The notes under the pieces were generated by a model that did no database searches, was not told where the DNA came from, and saw nothing but the letters and a program-made list of their open reading frames with translations. A DNA stretch of 64,000 nt from Imbricaverruca yamaguchii (taxonomy: Eukaryota > Arthropoda > Thecostraca > Neoverrucidae), in contig JAOTOL010001556.1 in NCBI GenBank assembly GCA_034440575.1, forward strand, positions 1,309,501 to 1,373,500. Direction: 5' to 3'. This document shows, one piece after another, positions 52,909 to 64,000 of the stretch. Every line of letters begins with the position of its first letter. Within the stretch, counting starts at the first letter, position 1. Both the position numbers and the translations under genes were made by a program.

Positions 52909-55900
52909 CTACCTGGCTTTTTGCGGGGCAGCACTGACGCTGAATTTTCTTGATACGGCATATCAAGCGTTTAATCGTCTTGTTCCCTACTCTTTCTTTT
53001 TTAAAGGCATATTGTTTGGTTAGATTGCAATTGCAACATCATTATAATTTTAATGTAGGAATTCATGACGTCCTGGGCCCGACATCCTTGTAGCAAGTAC
53101 ACAAACGGTGGAACTTATCGGTAAGGCCCCAGCCCCCCCCCCGCACCCCTACCCCGTTGTGCTGGTTAAACCCATGCAGTCTTATGCCTCCTGCTTCGTA
53201 CAGGACGCACCAACGCCTCGTGCACCTCCTGTTTCCAGCTCCTGCTCCTGCTCCTGCTCCTGCTCCCCTACATTTATAGCCAATGCACTGCTGCAAATGC
53301 TGCCTTGAATACACACCTCAACCCAATGTGTGTGATGGCCATAATGTTAACGTTACCTGCTACGAAAGACATAAGGTCCAACTTAATACCACGATAGGTT
53401 TTCCTTATTATGTGGATGGCGATGCGTCAGGTATCTACGAAGTGAAGTGGCATATTTCAGGTATCTACCAAGTTAAGTGGCATATTCTCGCTGTTGCCCA
53501 GTCACGCAGTGTACCTGTATAGTACATTTCCGGATATCATGCCAACTTAGATGAAGGCTGGGCTGGAATTTACATTCGCAGTGTCACACTTTGCCATTAT
53601 TTGGAAGCTTCTTCGTGTATACTGGTGTGGATTTCTACATGATGGTTTTGGTACTATTATTACATTATGATTTCTATTCTTTTGCATTTTTGGTTATTCT
53701 CTCTTACATGCTTGAATTGTGTTGAAAGCGTTATTCTGCGCCAGCTATTTTTTCCTCATGTCGTTTAGGATACCAAATTTTGATGAAAATGCGGATTATT
53801 GGTGTGTGAAGCGTGTCGAAGCTAATGGATAAACGCTAACTCCTGCTTGCCTCTAGATATTTCCACATTTATATTTTTTGTTCCAGTTAGATCAGTACGC
53901 AATGACATATGGATGACACACCAACGTCTCTGAAAGCCGACCCGGCGTGCATTATTTCAAGAGGACCTTACCAAACAGGTATCGGCCTTGCACGACTATT
54001 CATTCCAGATTCACCCGTGCCTCTTTGAAAATGCATAGAATGGCTATTCCACAAATGTACATTAATTCAACACCATGTATGACGGGAAAGAAACATCGTG
54101 AAGTTGGTTGCCTTTGCTAGAAATTGGTGCATTTCCTCCGTGTACTAAAGCTTTCTTGCTGTTACTATTTGCAGTTGAGCTGCCTGAATTTAGGTTCTAT
54201 CATTCGTTTTGGAGAATGCTAGTTCGACCCACGAATTATTGCTCGCAATAACTAGGTGACCATTTTTCGGAATGCTTACATTTTTATATGGTAAGTTTTG
54301 AAAGTGTCGTCTTTTTGCCGGCGTTGACCGGGCGCCCCAGCCTCATGCCATTGACCAGGCGTAGGGTAACAAATATTGGTCCCTGTTTATCTCAAGTACG
54401 GCTGGCCGAATAAAAAAATCAAACGGCAATCGATGACGCCATGACGGGAGGTCTCAGAGGTCATGCGGAATTGCATGCTAGTTGCGTATTAAGGCTGTCC
54501 CGCGACTGTCGAGCTGCCCTGCCGCCGTCCCCCTCATCGTTCTATTAGGTTTATCTCCCCCCGATTCATCCAGCCGTCTGACAGAAGTGTGACTCATATA
54601 TAGATCGCAGGTATGCACTACACAGCCCTAGCAAGCCTCATGTCTTCTTTTGCAAGTTATATGGACCTGTTGTGGCTAAACATTATGACCACAATACTTC
54701 TGAATGCGACCGAAGATTTGGTTCATACTTTTTTTCTGATATCTCGAAAATGAAGAGGCTAAAACGTCGACACAAGCGAGAGCGACGAAACGTTTTCATT
54801 CGAAGGAGTGTGCAAGTCGTATCCGAAGTCGGTTTTTGCGGGCAGTGTCACGCGGTTGATGTTCGCCCACCCGGAGGCGACCCTCCAGCTTGTGTACAAT
54901 ACCCTTATGAAAAAACATGTTGGATATATTGTGTACGTGGTAGTACCAACAGTTATCCATCTGTTTTTCTAAGCAGATCGGAATCTTTTATCTGATGTCA
55001 GGTAAATTATCGGGAACCACTTCCGAAGCCTGAAGATGATTATTCGAACTTAAAAATTATAGCTTTGTCAATTCCGTTGGACTATGTTGGATTCGGTAAA
55101 TTCTGCAATTAAAAGGAGGGAGTGGTACAACAGCGTCCGCCATCCATTCGGCTTTCATGTGCACAGACACAGATGTTAGATGCACGTAATGGAGTAAGTT
55201 TATTTCTCTGCCAGGCTTGTTAACTATACATGACACAATGCCATAGAAACACCTGGATTGGTTGCCATGTCCAGCAAAATTATAATGCGCAATATCTTCA
55301 ATCTGGTGTTCTTGGTCATGAATATAATCGTGCAATTTTTATTTTCAAGAGAATCAACAAACCAGGAAGCTGCCGATACATAGCATTGTATGCTTTTCGT
55401 TGATTTCTCCTATGCCGTAATAGGCGGCAGGCTCAGTTCTCTTTCAAATCAGCTCGTCTGACTACCGGTGGTAGCTTCCGTTATTACCAATGCTGGAAAA
55501 CTCCTGTCTCTTGCCGACCACGGCTTCTTGAGACTGGGATAATTTCCCGCTCTGAATACGCACTTCAACCTGGCACCACTGCGGTATCAGCATGTCGTTC
55601 TGATGCTTCTAGGGGTGCAGACGCATGCAGTGCTCATGATACTCTGCGAGGCCAGAGCACATCACCCCACCGTGTGTTGTGCCCTACACGAGGTGATGAG
55701 TCTGCGCCGTGGGTGTGCCAGATGCCACCCAGCAGCAGATTAACTCAAACACCGCGGCTTGGCGAAGCGGCTACGATATCGGACCTTTTCAAATCGGGAA
55801 GCTAGATTTCAACCAGCTTCTGCTGACTCAAATACTCTCCCCAGATGAAGCTACTGTTGAGCGGCTTACTCCCGATTGAAATGCCGGCAAAGCATTTCAA

Positions 55901-56209
55901 TCGGGAATATGCTAATAGTAGAGTATGAGTAGAGTCCCGCATGCTCTGTGAATTGCGATGATCCCTTCTTCACGTGTTCAAAAAATCGGAGAACGTCGAT
56001 ATCCGAGCTTATTCGGTACGTGAACCCAGCTTTCCGGCATGCTTTGATATTCCGTGACTGCTGTGCGCAGACAATAAGTCGGCAAGCATTTGCTGCCTCC
56101 AGGCTACAACAGAGCCCTGCACCCTTTACGATGTCTCCTCCACGCCAGCACGCTGGGACTGCTCGCGCAGTGGTCGTCGCTGAGGGTGGTCACGCAGCTG
56201 ACAAGCGCC
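52909..56209. other. no recognisable gene
   Basis: AT-rich. A (CTCCTG)n microsatellite of about 30 bp lies at 53240-53271. A 107-codon + strand frame at 54672-54995 with a basic stretch (KMKRLKRRHKRERRN) is not recognised and has no paired splice sites. The right part may hold the 3' UTR of the minus-strand gene ending at 56210. Confidence 0.45.
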
Positions 56210-57385
56210 TCAAGCGTCCAGCTTGCGCACGCTGGTCAGCCGGTAGCAGCTGCCGCTGGCGGTGCGCTTCGTCTCCAGCTGGTACTCGGTCTTGTGCTCC
56301 GGACAGTACACCTTCTCCACGTCATAGTAGTCGCCGTCGCGGCGGCGCGCGCAGCCGGCGCTCCGTGTGCGCCGCTGGTCGGCCATGGCATTCTTGTAGG
56401 ACTTGGCGTACAGAGCGGACATGTCGCGCGTGTAGACCATCGGCGGCACGTGTGTGCGACATTTGGGGGCGCTGTGCTGACTCCTCTTGGCCGCCAGCCA
56501 GTGGGCGTAGGCCGCCTCGCTCTCGGCGCGAGACCGCTTCCTCACCAGCTGTCGGCGCTCCTTCTGCTGCAGCTGATAGCAGCGCCGCTCCATTTTCAGC
56601 TGCTGCTTCTTGTAGCGCAGCCACGTGCAGAATGCCTCCTGCGCCTTCCTTTGGCGAACCTCGTCTTGGCGACGCTTCTTCTCCTTCTCGTGCGACTTGG
56701 GCTCTTCTTGCTGTTTCTCAAAATCTTGCATTACCCATGCTTTGTAGTAGGAGTTTAACTCGTCGATGTTGGGCTTATGTTTCACCTTTTCAGCACCAAT
56801 CTTTTCCGCTGCTTTCCGCTTCTCAGCTAATATTTTCTTGAACCTCTTCTCATATTGCATAGAAACATCGCCCGCTGCATTGACTTCGCCTGGCTCCGTC
56901 GGAGCCATCGGAGCTTTTAGCTTATTTTTGGGCTTCGGTGGTGGGGGTTCTGCCGGAGCTTCCTCTTGCTGTGGAGCGTCATCCTGTTCTTGCTCTCCTC
57001 CTCCGTCTTCGCCATCATTCAGCTTGTCGTCGGACCCTCCACTGTCTTCAGTAATACCGGTCCCGGAAGTAGTACCGGTCCCGGAAGTAGTACCGGTCCC
57101 GGAAGTTGTACCGGTTGGACTGGAGCTGCTGTCTCCCTCCGTATCTCCAGAAGACTTCTTCACTGAGCTGCTGGAGCCGGAAGCAGTGGCGGTGCCGGAA
57201 ACGTCAGCACTATTGCTGGCGCTGCCGGAACCACTGCCTGCACCTGAGCCGGAAGTGGAAGCCGTGGCGATTGTTGAGGAAGTGTTGTTCGCGGTTTTGA
57301 TGTCCGACTCGGTAGTCGGAACCTCCGTCGACGGTATCTCGCTGTCTGCCTCATCGCTGATGCCCTCTGCTGAGGGAGTGGACAT
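56210..57385 (-). CDS. low-complexity/coiled-coil protein of unknown function (possible CCDC-type)
   Basis: One 391-codon open frame, stop TGA at 56210-56212. ATG at 57385 lies just inside an acceptor-like 'cacctgcacag|g' on the minus strand, so a 5' non-coding or short coding exon probably precedes it. Residues 1-170 are Ser/Thr/Gly-rich and acidic, including a 6-residue GTTSGT repeat written three times from an 18-bp tandem repeat, then a Pro-rich PPPPKPKNK segment. Residues 175-310 are strongly charged helix with FCTWLRYKKQQL and YAHWLAAKRSQ, i.e. Trp-centred W-L-x-x-K units in Lys/Arg/Glu helices. Such units occur in flagellar/microtubule coiled-coil proteins such as CCDC181 or CCDC34; that link is tentative. 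The C-terminus (VYCPEHKTEYQLETKR) is globular-looking. Codon use is GC-rich. Confidence 0.72.
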   Translation of the reverse strand: MSTPSAEGISDEADSEIPSTEVPTTESDIKTANNTSSTIATASTSGSGAGSGSGSASNSADVSGTATASGSSSSVKKSSGDTEGDSSSSPTGTTSGTGTTSGTGTTSGTGITEDSGGSDDKLNDGEDGGGEQEQDDAPQQEEAPAEPPPPKPKNKLKAPMAPTEPGEVNAAGDVSMQYEKRFKKILAEKRKAAEKIGAEKVKHKPNIDELNSYYKAWVMQDFEKQQEEPKSHEKEKKRRQDEVRQRKAQEAFCTWLRYKKQQLKMERRCYQLQQKERRQLVRKRSRAESEAAYAHWLAAKRSQHSAPKCRTHVPPMVYTRDMSALYAKSYKNAMADQRRTRSAGCARRRDGDYYDVEKVYCPEHKTEYQLETKRTASGSCYRLTSVRKLDA

Positions 57386-58984
57386 CCCAAGACCTGTGCA
57401 GGTGTAATTGCATTTAAACTTCCCATTGACTTGAAGATATTAGGCACCTGTTGTTTTTAACCCCGAAATATTATTCGATGTATAAGATGTTGTACACCAA
57501 AAAAACGTAGCGCAGCTAGGTCTCAACTATTGAATAGACGTCTCTCAAATCAGCAGTCACACAAAACATCATGGACGATTATGGTAGTAAGCCACAGAGA
57601 TAGGTAGTAGGTGCCTGCCTACCTTACCTTAATTTCAGATTGATGGTACCAGGAAGCTACAAATAATGTATCGACATATTTTGTGTTACATTTAGCGGAA
57701 GAAAATGAAAGCATTTGTTCGAAATATGCATCACTGGAGATTTGCTTTTACATACAAATTTAGCACAAAAGCGGTCAAATTTGAACACAAGTTTACATTG
57801 CAACAAAATAAACTACATGATTTGACATTAAACCTGGACTTTAAAAAAAAAATAGGCGTCACGCGACAGGTTTGCCATGCATCCCTTAATTAAAACAGTA
57901 TGAATCCAATGTTGTGATGAACTTCTCTCTGCAGTCCTTTCATTCATGGTATGCCTGGTGTGTACTGTGTGTCGTGTGTCCATAATGGCCATGGCTAGCA
58001 GACATTTTGGCGGGAATCTTTTACCATTCGGACATCTCAAAAGGTACTATCTTCCTTAACACGTTATCCCAACATAATGCGCCATCAGGACCGGTAGACC
58101 AGTAAGAGCAAGAACCTCGCCAGGCGGCTTCGCTGCTGCAGGCACATAATCGGGCATCACATAGAGACAGCAATTTGTGAACTGACTATGAATGCGCTAT
58201 TTTGCTATTTTAATTTCGGCATTACGTTGCATGTCTTCTTCTGCCAAAATTGACTGCAATCTTGCCGAGATGGGCCATCCTTGGAATATGGTGTACGTGC
58301 CTCAAACTTATATGCACTATTGAGAATTTTCAATCGTCGCCTTGACCATTGATGTCGATTCTCAGTAATACTGAGCTACCTTGGTATCCGTTATCAGTGG
58401 GATTGAGTCGCTGTGATTTCTATTCTGAGTGATGCGGCGTATCCAGAATTGATTTCGTGGTAAATATTGCTGGTGGCTATTTTGTAGTGGCTAAATTTAA
58501 TGATATTTCTGTTATTTGGATGGATTTTCTTTTGCAGTTCTGTTTTTTTAATCACAACCTCTAGGTCCTTTTTTCATGCCTCGAAATGTTGGGCGACAAA
58601 TCAACCCAGCAACATCGAATTCCAACGCGAATTCCATCCATAGTCGCATGAAACCGATTAAGTGCTTCTGACGTAATGGCATAATGTTTGGATGCTTCAC
58701 AAAGCGATCCAACTCATTTGCATCATGCACAAATAATGGTTTTACAAAATATGAATTCCGAAAGATAGCTTTGACCTCTGTCATTTTGACGAGATATGTT
58801 GAACCCTCGCCCCTCCCCCAGATTTCCGCCCTGAATCTAAGTGAAGATTGGATGACCTTGATTCTCATTATCAGCGAGGACTGCGCCGCTTTGTAGTTCA
58901 CCTCCAGTGATGAGTCAAGTCACCTTGGTGGCCAGTATTAAGCTATCAACAAGGATAGTTCTCTGTATGCCACCTTCATGGAAA
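57386..58984. other. no recognisable gene; possible 5' region of the minus-strand gene
   Basis: AT-rich. The segment next to 57398 could hold the end of an upstream exon of the coiled-coil gene. Other short frames are not recognised. Confidence 0.45.
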
Positions 58985-59940
58985 TATACTGCCACTCAGT
59001 GGCGTAGGCAAGGGGTGAAGGGGGTAGCCGCCCCTAGAGGGTCAGAGGGGCCCTCCAGGAAACCGCCTTAAGGGGCAAGCGGGCTCCCTGAATGCGTCGA
59101 TGCAGGGTGTCCTTGCGGGCCGCCTGGGTCGATGTGAAGGGTTCCTGTGGACCAATGAGATAGACTAGGCTGATGGAAATTGTTCTGGACGATTAGGAGG
59201 GCTCCTAATCAACGGAGAGTTGCCACGGGAGGATGTTAAGGGCATTTAAATGGGATAACGTGAAGGGTTTCTTGATCGACGGAAGTGATCCCGAGATGTT
59301 GGAAGGGCTCCCGGGATGACCGAGGGGGTTCCAAGCCAATATAAAGGACCCCTGGTGGGCCCCTTTATATTGATGGTTGGCCCAAGCTGAAGAAGGGACC
59401 CCTGGCATGATGGGCAGGGTCAAAGCGTTTGAAAAAGGGCCTTCGGCTTGCCAGAAAAGACTTCGAATCATGAAAGAGGGCTCCTGTGACGGTAGAAGGG
59501 GCCCTTGTTGCCGGAGAGGACCTCAGACCGTCAGAAAGGGCCATTGGGCCGACGGATGGGCGAAAGTCGTACAAAGACCTCTGGCATTAATGAGGGGGGA
59601 CAAACTTTATGAAAGAGGGCCTTTGGCCTGACAGAGGCGACCCTGGATCACTAAGGAGGGTCCCTGTCCAGATGGAAAAGGGTCCCTAGCCGCGGGAGGA
59701 CCCCGGGCCGTTGGAAATGGCTCAGAGTCAGTTTGAAGGGTTCCTGGGCCGATGGGCTGAAACCACACAGTGATACAGGATACAGCCGGAAACCTTGTGG
59801 GACACAGGATATCCAAACCTTTGAAAGAAGGCATTCCGGCCGGATGGGGAGTGTCCTGAGCCGTGAAAGATGGTCCCTGAGTCGACGGAGGGGGCGCCGG
59901 GCCGGACTTGCAGGGCCGCTGGGTCGGCTTTGGTCACGCT
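58985..59940. repeat. degenerate G-rich tandem array of about 30-40-bp units
   Basis: Many diverged copies of a phrase such as 'gaagggtccctgggccgatgg' or 'gggcccttggccg'. It begins after 'cactcagtggcgtaggcaag', which resembles the end of some DNA transposons. Frames on both strands are compositional. Confidence 0.75.
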
Positions 59941-60432
59941 GATCGAGACTGGCTCAGAGCCTTGTGCTGATAAAGAGCCCCGCCCCCTAAGACGATACGG
60001 GGCGAAGCGGAGTGGTCTCGGTGCTCCGTAAAAGGTCTCTGAGCCAATGGAGGGGTCCCGGCTGTGACATGGCAGTGATGTCTCCGGGGGCTTAAGGGGC
60101 ACCCGCCCCTGGCGAGTTCGATGGTGCTTTCCAGGCGATCGTAATGAGGGACAGAAATATAACTACAATAATTCATAAGCGCACCTAACTGCTTGTGTAG
60201 AAATTGCCTTTGAGATCTGACGATGTCCACCCTGAGGGATGGTAAGGGCCGTGAAGACAGGAGATGACCCGCCCGAGAGCTGGAATACCCATGCCAGCTG
60301 GAAAGATGATCAGTCTCAGCTGGAATGGTCCCTATAAACAACTGAAGAATACACAGGGTGCTTGAGGGCCAGAGAGAGCGCAAATTTCTGCGAAAGAACG
60401 TGCCGCCATCGCATCCAACACCGCTCATGGGC

Positions 60433-61119
60433 TGATGGCCGACACGGCCCGACAGTACGGCCCGACAACACGGCCCGACAGCACGGCCCGGCAACACGGC
60501 CCGACAACACGGCCCGGCAACACGGCCCGACAGCACGGCCCGGCAACACGGCCCAACAACACGGCCCGACAACACGGCCCGACAGCACGGCCCGGCAACA
60601 CGGCCAGACAACACGGCCCGGCAACACGGCCCGACAGCACGGCCCGGCAACACGGCCCAACAACACGGCCCGACAACACGGCCCGACAGCACGGCCCGGC
60701 AACACGGCCCAACAACACGGCCCGACAACACGGCCCGACAACACGGCCCGACAACACGGCCCGGCAACACGGCCCGACAACACGGCCCGACAACACGGCC
60801 CGGCAACACGGCCAGACAACACGGCCCGACAACACGGCCCGACAAGGCCTGATACGTCCCGACACTGCACACAGCCGGCAGAACGGGCCATGGGTGTAAC
60901 CACGGCCATACGGCCCGGCAACACGGCCCGACAACACGGCCCGACAACACGGCCCGGCAACACGGCCCGACAACACGGCCCGACAACACGGCCCGGCAAC
61001 ACGGCCAGACAACACGGCCCGACAACACGGCCCGACAAGGCCCGATACGTCCCGACAAGGCCCGATACGTCCCGACACTGCACACAGCCGGCAGAACGGG
61101 CCATGGGTGTAACCACGGT
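60433..61119. repeat. 13-bp minisatellite with a larger duplication
   Basis: About 45 copies of 'cacggcccgacaa' with aac/agc and gac/ggc variants. The 13-bp period opens all frames on both strands. A roughly 190-bp block, including the non-repeat phrase 'cactgcacacagccggcaga', is present twice (phrase near 60862 and 61076). Confidence 0.95.
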
Positions 61120-62555
61120 TTCGATTTTTTTAGGGGGCAAGCCAGGGACGCGGCAGTCTTGAACAGAATAGAGGGGACCGGATGATCGGCTTGGCCTTTG
61201 CCCTCAAAAAAGAATTCGATTGATTAACTTTCTGATACCGCATAACTAGCCACATCGAATGACGCCAATTTGCTGGAAATTGAAGCGATAGCAACCGAGC
61301 TTGGCGTTCGGTCGACATCGCTTCAATATCGCCAGCTAATATATGAAGCCAACCTTTGACCTAGAAGTTTAACCTTGGCATGTACTGGTATGAAATGTTA
61401 CACAATGGCTTCAAGCTAACCTTTGACCTTTAAGGTTGACCTTGACATGTATCCGTCTGAAATGTTGCGCAATTACTCACCACAGGTTATTGCTTGATAC
61501 CAGATTTGGGCAGGTTTCGGTGAAAACGAAAAAAGGCAACCGAAGAAACCGGTTTTCGTTGGACCTTGACCGTTAAAGTGGTAATGTGTGACCTATGTAG
61601 TTGCTTTCGGGGTATTCAGCGCAAGTAGAAACATTTGTGGTAGTTGATTCGAACAATCATGAACCCGTCGCTAAATGCCGATGCCAATACAAATAGCCCA
61701 TGATGAACAAGTCGCTGAATGCGAAAACGAATTCGACGTGAATGATCCCCTCCATGGTCTTGAAAATACCCAACGACACACAGAGTCGCGTTTGTTAAGT
61801 GCAGTTTAAGACAATAATGCCTTGCTATAATGCAAATTTGTTGCCAGGCAAGGCACAATTTTCCACCGAAGTGAAAACACAACTGATGGTCAAGGTTCAT
61901 AATATTTATGCGTGGTCTGGAAGCAGACATTTCTAACGTTTGCTGATTTACCATTCGGAGATTTTGTGACGACAGATGGCCTGAGAAGCCCGTTGATTGT
62001 CTAGATCGGCTTCTAGTATTTTGATGATACTTTTGCATATGTATTCACTTTATAAATGATGAAGTATACTTTTGCGACGATCATACTAAGGTAGCTGAGG
62101 CTTCGGGGACATGGGAAAAAATTGAGGAGGACAAATCGCCACTTTCCAGATTTTTTGTTGTGGGAGGGGGACATGTGCCCTCCCCCCCCCCCACAATCTC
62201 TGGCATGTGGAGGATATTCTCCCCTCCCAGTGGTTGCCATATGGCACAGGCAACCGTGAACGGTCGCCATCGGCGTAATTAATGAACCGAAAAAACCTAA
62301 TTAACCCAAAGAGCCGATCCACGAGGCAACCGGACCAGCGCTCAATCCTCAGGATGTCGATTTTTTTAACCAAACTGTTGCGCTAAGAATGACACTTTCT
62401 TTAAAACTACGAAAATATTATGAGATAAATATTGTCCTAACCAGACCTGACGGATGTCAGCTGTTCAAATCTGATGAGTTTCTAGAAATCGAACAAGTTT
62501 TTAATTGCCCCCAAAGTCAGGATTCTGGATCCGCCCCTGATCAATCAAAACCTGT
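61120..62555. other. no recognisable gene
   Basis: AT-rich unique sequence with a short repeated theme around 61355-61450 ('aacctttgacct', 'ttgacatgtat'). No coding motif is recognised. Confidence 0.5.
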
Positions 62556-62579
62556 ATGAACACAGCGCCACATATCATT

Positions 62580-62990
62580 AGAGCGGTTGGCGGCCTCACC
62601 ACTGAGATGCCCACGCCAAGCAGACGGCTGGTGGCGCCGGCACGGCCGCCAGGCTGGCCAGGTCACACTCGGTCGGCCGGTCAGCGGCGCGCCGCCGGAG
62701 ACCAGCAGGCGATCACCACGACTCGTCGCGTCAATCGCCCGCGCTAATCCGGTTTTGGCGCGACGGAGTGCGCGGCGGTCACCGGGGGGGGGCGCAGCTC
62801 GCGCCATCGTCGGAGGATGTCGCTGCAGGGCGGACGCCGGCGCCGCCACGGGCTACTGTCGGACGCCGGCGCCCCCACGGGCTACTGTCTGACGCCGCCC
62901 GCCGTTCATTTCGCCGGCGACGGCGGGTACGCGCGGCAGCTCGCGCCCCGCGCCGCGACTGGTGACAGCGCATCTGCTCGGGACGGCAGG
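62580..62990. promoter_or_regulatory. GC/CpG-rich island
   Basis: About 410 bp of high GC with many CpGs between AT-rich flanks. It contains a 28-bp tandem pair around 'cccacgggctactgtc'. It is probably a promoter/first-exon region by composition. Confidence 0.45.
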
Positions 62991-63020
62991 AGCGCTGAGC
63001 AGCTGGTCATATTTCAGACG
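62817..63020 (+). CDS. possible first coding exon of a gene leaving the window
   Basis: ATG at 62817, open for 68 codons to a strong donor cagacg|gtaagt at 63021. Encodes MSLQGGRRRRHGLLSD..., Gly/Arg/Ala-rich, ending SAEQLVIFQT. It is supported only by CpG-rich setting, open frame and donor. The sequence is not recognised, and other starts in other frames are possible. Confidence 0.3.
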
Positions 63021-64000
63021 GTAAGTGGCTCCAGAGGCTGCAGAAAGAAGAACCCGAGTGATTTAATTGAATTTGAACTTGAGCCTTTGGTTGTTTGTTG
63101 TTAGCCTGCTGGGCGACATAGCGTAGCCAAACTCTCCGTCCGATTGGTCTCGGGTGGACTCGGCAATCCAGCCGGTTGTGGGTTCACAGGCCGGAGGTGA
63201 TGATGTTTTTCTCGACACGGTGGCGGTTAAGCCGAATCTGATCATCTATCGGTCTGATGATGGACCATGCTCGGGTGGGGCTCTCGAACTCATCATACTC
63301 ATAAATCAGAGGAATGAAAGTTGGCTGGCGCTATTTTGAAGAAGGCCAATGACAAATTGGTTGCATTCCTGTAACATCAACGGAACTCGTTCAAGTCTCA
63401 ATTGAATGCATCTACCACTAGACCACTATATTGTTCCACTTAATGGCATTTCCTCATCCCTCTACCGAGCGGCGAGTTGTAATTTCACCCCTCATCCCAG
63501 GTTAATTTCGCCCATTCCAATGTACGATGGTTTCACAGCGTTTGTTTTGTGTGCGAAATAAATGCAATTTAGGATGTCAGGTTATTGTTCTGCGACGCAG
63601 GAATAGCTTTATAACCCGATCAGGGGATGACATTTATTGTCCTGTGATCAGGTTCGTCTCAGCCGGAGTAAAAATTGGCAATTTCAGTGAGTATGGCAAC
63701 ATGCATTCACATTACTTACCAAGGGCTTCATAATGTTGCATGTTTCTGAATTTACTACGTGATCCTATTCGCCAACAAATCCTCAAAACTACCCAGAAGG
63801 GTATTGCTACATTCATAACTGCGTGGCACGATGACTCATGCACGGAACATCCCTGGATGCATCCCTCCACAGCTGGAGGGATGCATCCAGAGCTGGGCAC
63901 CATTCAAGTGGTGAGCGACAACGGACAAATTGTGCTGTACGGCAAATATCTTGTCTTGTTCTGTCTTGTCAAATGATTAAAAATAACACAAAAACACTGA
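63021..64000. other. no recognisable gene; perfect hairpin at 63854-63889
   Basis: AT-rich sequence. A perfect inverted repeat with 16-bp arms (tggatgcatccctcca) around a 4-nt loop (cagc) lies at 63854-63889, inside an open + strand frame (63740-63976) of unknown nature. Confidence 0.5.

Noticed and set aside
59934..61162. 383-codon minus-strand frame and others, Cys/Gly/Arg-rich
   Set aside because: They are translations of the 13-bp satellite, open in every frame.

Overview
The window is nuclear DNA from an animal, most likely an arthropod and possibly a crustacean; lineage below arthropod is a guess. The reasons are short exons with GT-AG introns, tRNA-derived SINEs, a LINE fragment, GC-rich first exons, and genes for a RalGAP alpha subunit, a 2-O-sulfotransferase of the HS2ST/uronyl/pipe class and an InaF-motif protein. 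Nothing bacterial is present. Most long open frames here are artefacts of tandem repeats.

Layout. (1) About 5.96-24.68 kb, + strand: the 3' part of a Ral GTPase-activating protein alpha-subunit gene (RALGAPA type). Fourteen exons have consistent phases, and their lengths sum to 2040 nt (679 codons plus stop). They cover the C-terminal region with the RapGAP domain. A further upstream exon at 4261-4347 is possible. (2) About 32.98-33.26 kb, - strand: first coding exon of an InaF-motif membrane protein in a CpG-rich island. (3) 35.2-52.1 kb, + strand: a complete nine-exon gene (1107 nt, 368 aa) for a Golgi type II 2-O-sulfotransferase-like protein. Several residues expected for catalysis or PAPS binding are replaced. 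(4) 56.2-57.4 kb, - strand: a low-complexity/coiled-coil protein in one long open exon. (5) About 62.6-63.0 kb: a GC-rich island with a strong splice donor, possibly the first exon of a gene leaving the window on the right.

Between the exons, roughly a fifth of the window is minisatellite, with units of 12, 13, 22, 27, 28, 71 and about 45-86 bp. At seven splice junctions in two unrelated genes, the adjoining intron is a tandem array whose unit contains a copy of the exon edge plus the splice site. This affects the donors at 7756, 12559, 14856, 22891, 47478 and 49268 and the acceptor before 16202. A degenerate copy of a whole RALGAPA exon edge also lies 590 bp upstream of the real exon. This splice-junction-templated minisatellite pattern is the most unusual signal in the window.

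Mobile DNA includes a 1.25-kb non-autonomous element with TTAA flanks and 15-bp terminal inverted repeats (42533-43785), a rearranged fold-back relative of it at 31-32.9 kb, at least two tRNA-derived SINE families with a hairpin or (AACC)n tail, and the 3' end of a LINE reverse-transcriptase ORF. The genes show no operon-like linkage. RalGAP acts on Ral GTPases in the cytosol, the sulfotransferase-like protein would sit in the Golgi, and the InaF protein is a single-span membrane protein.
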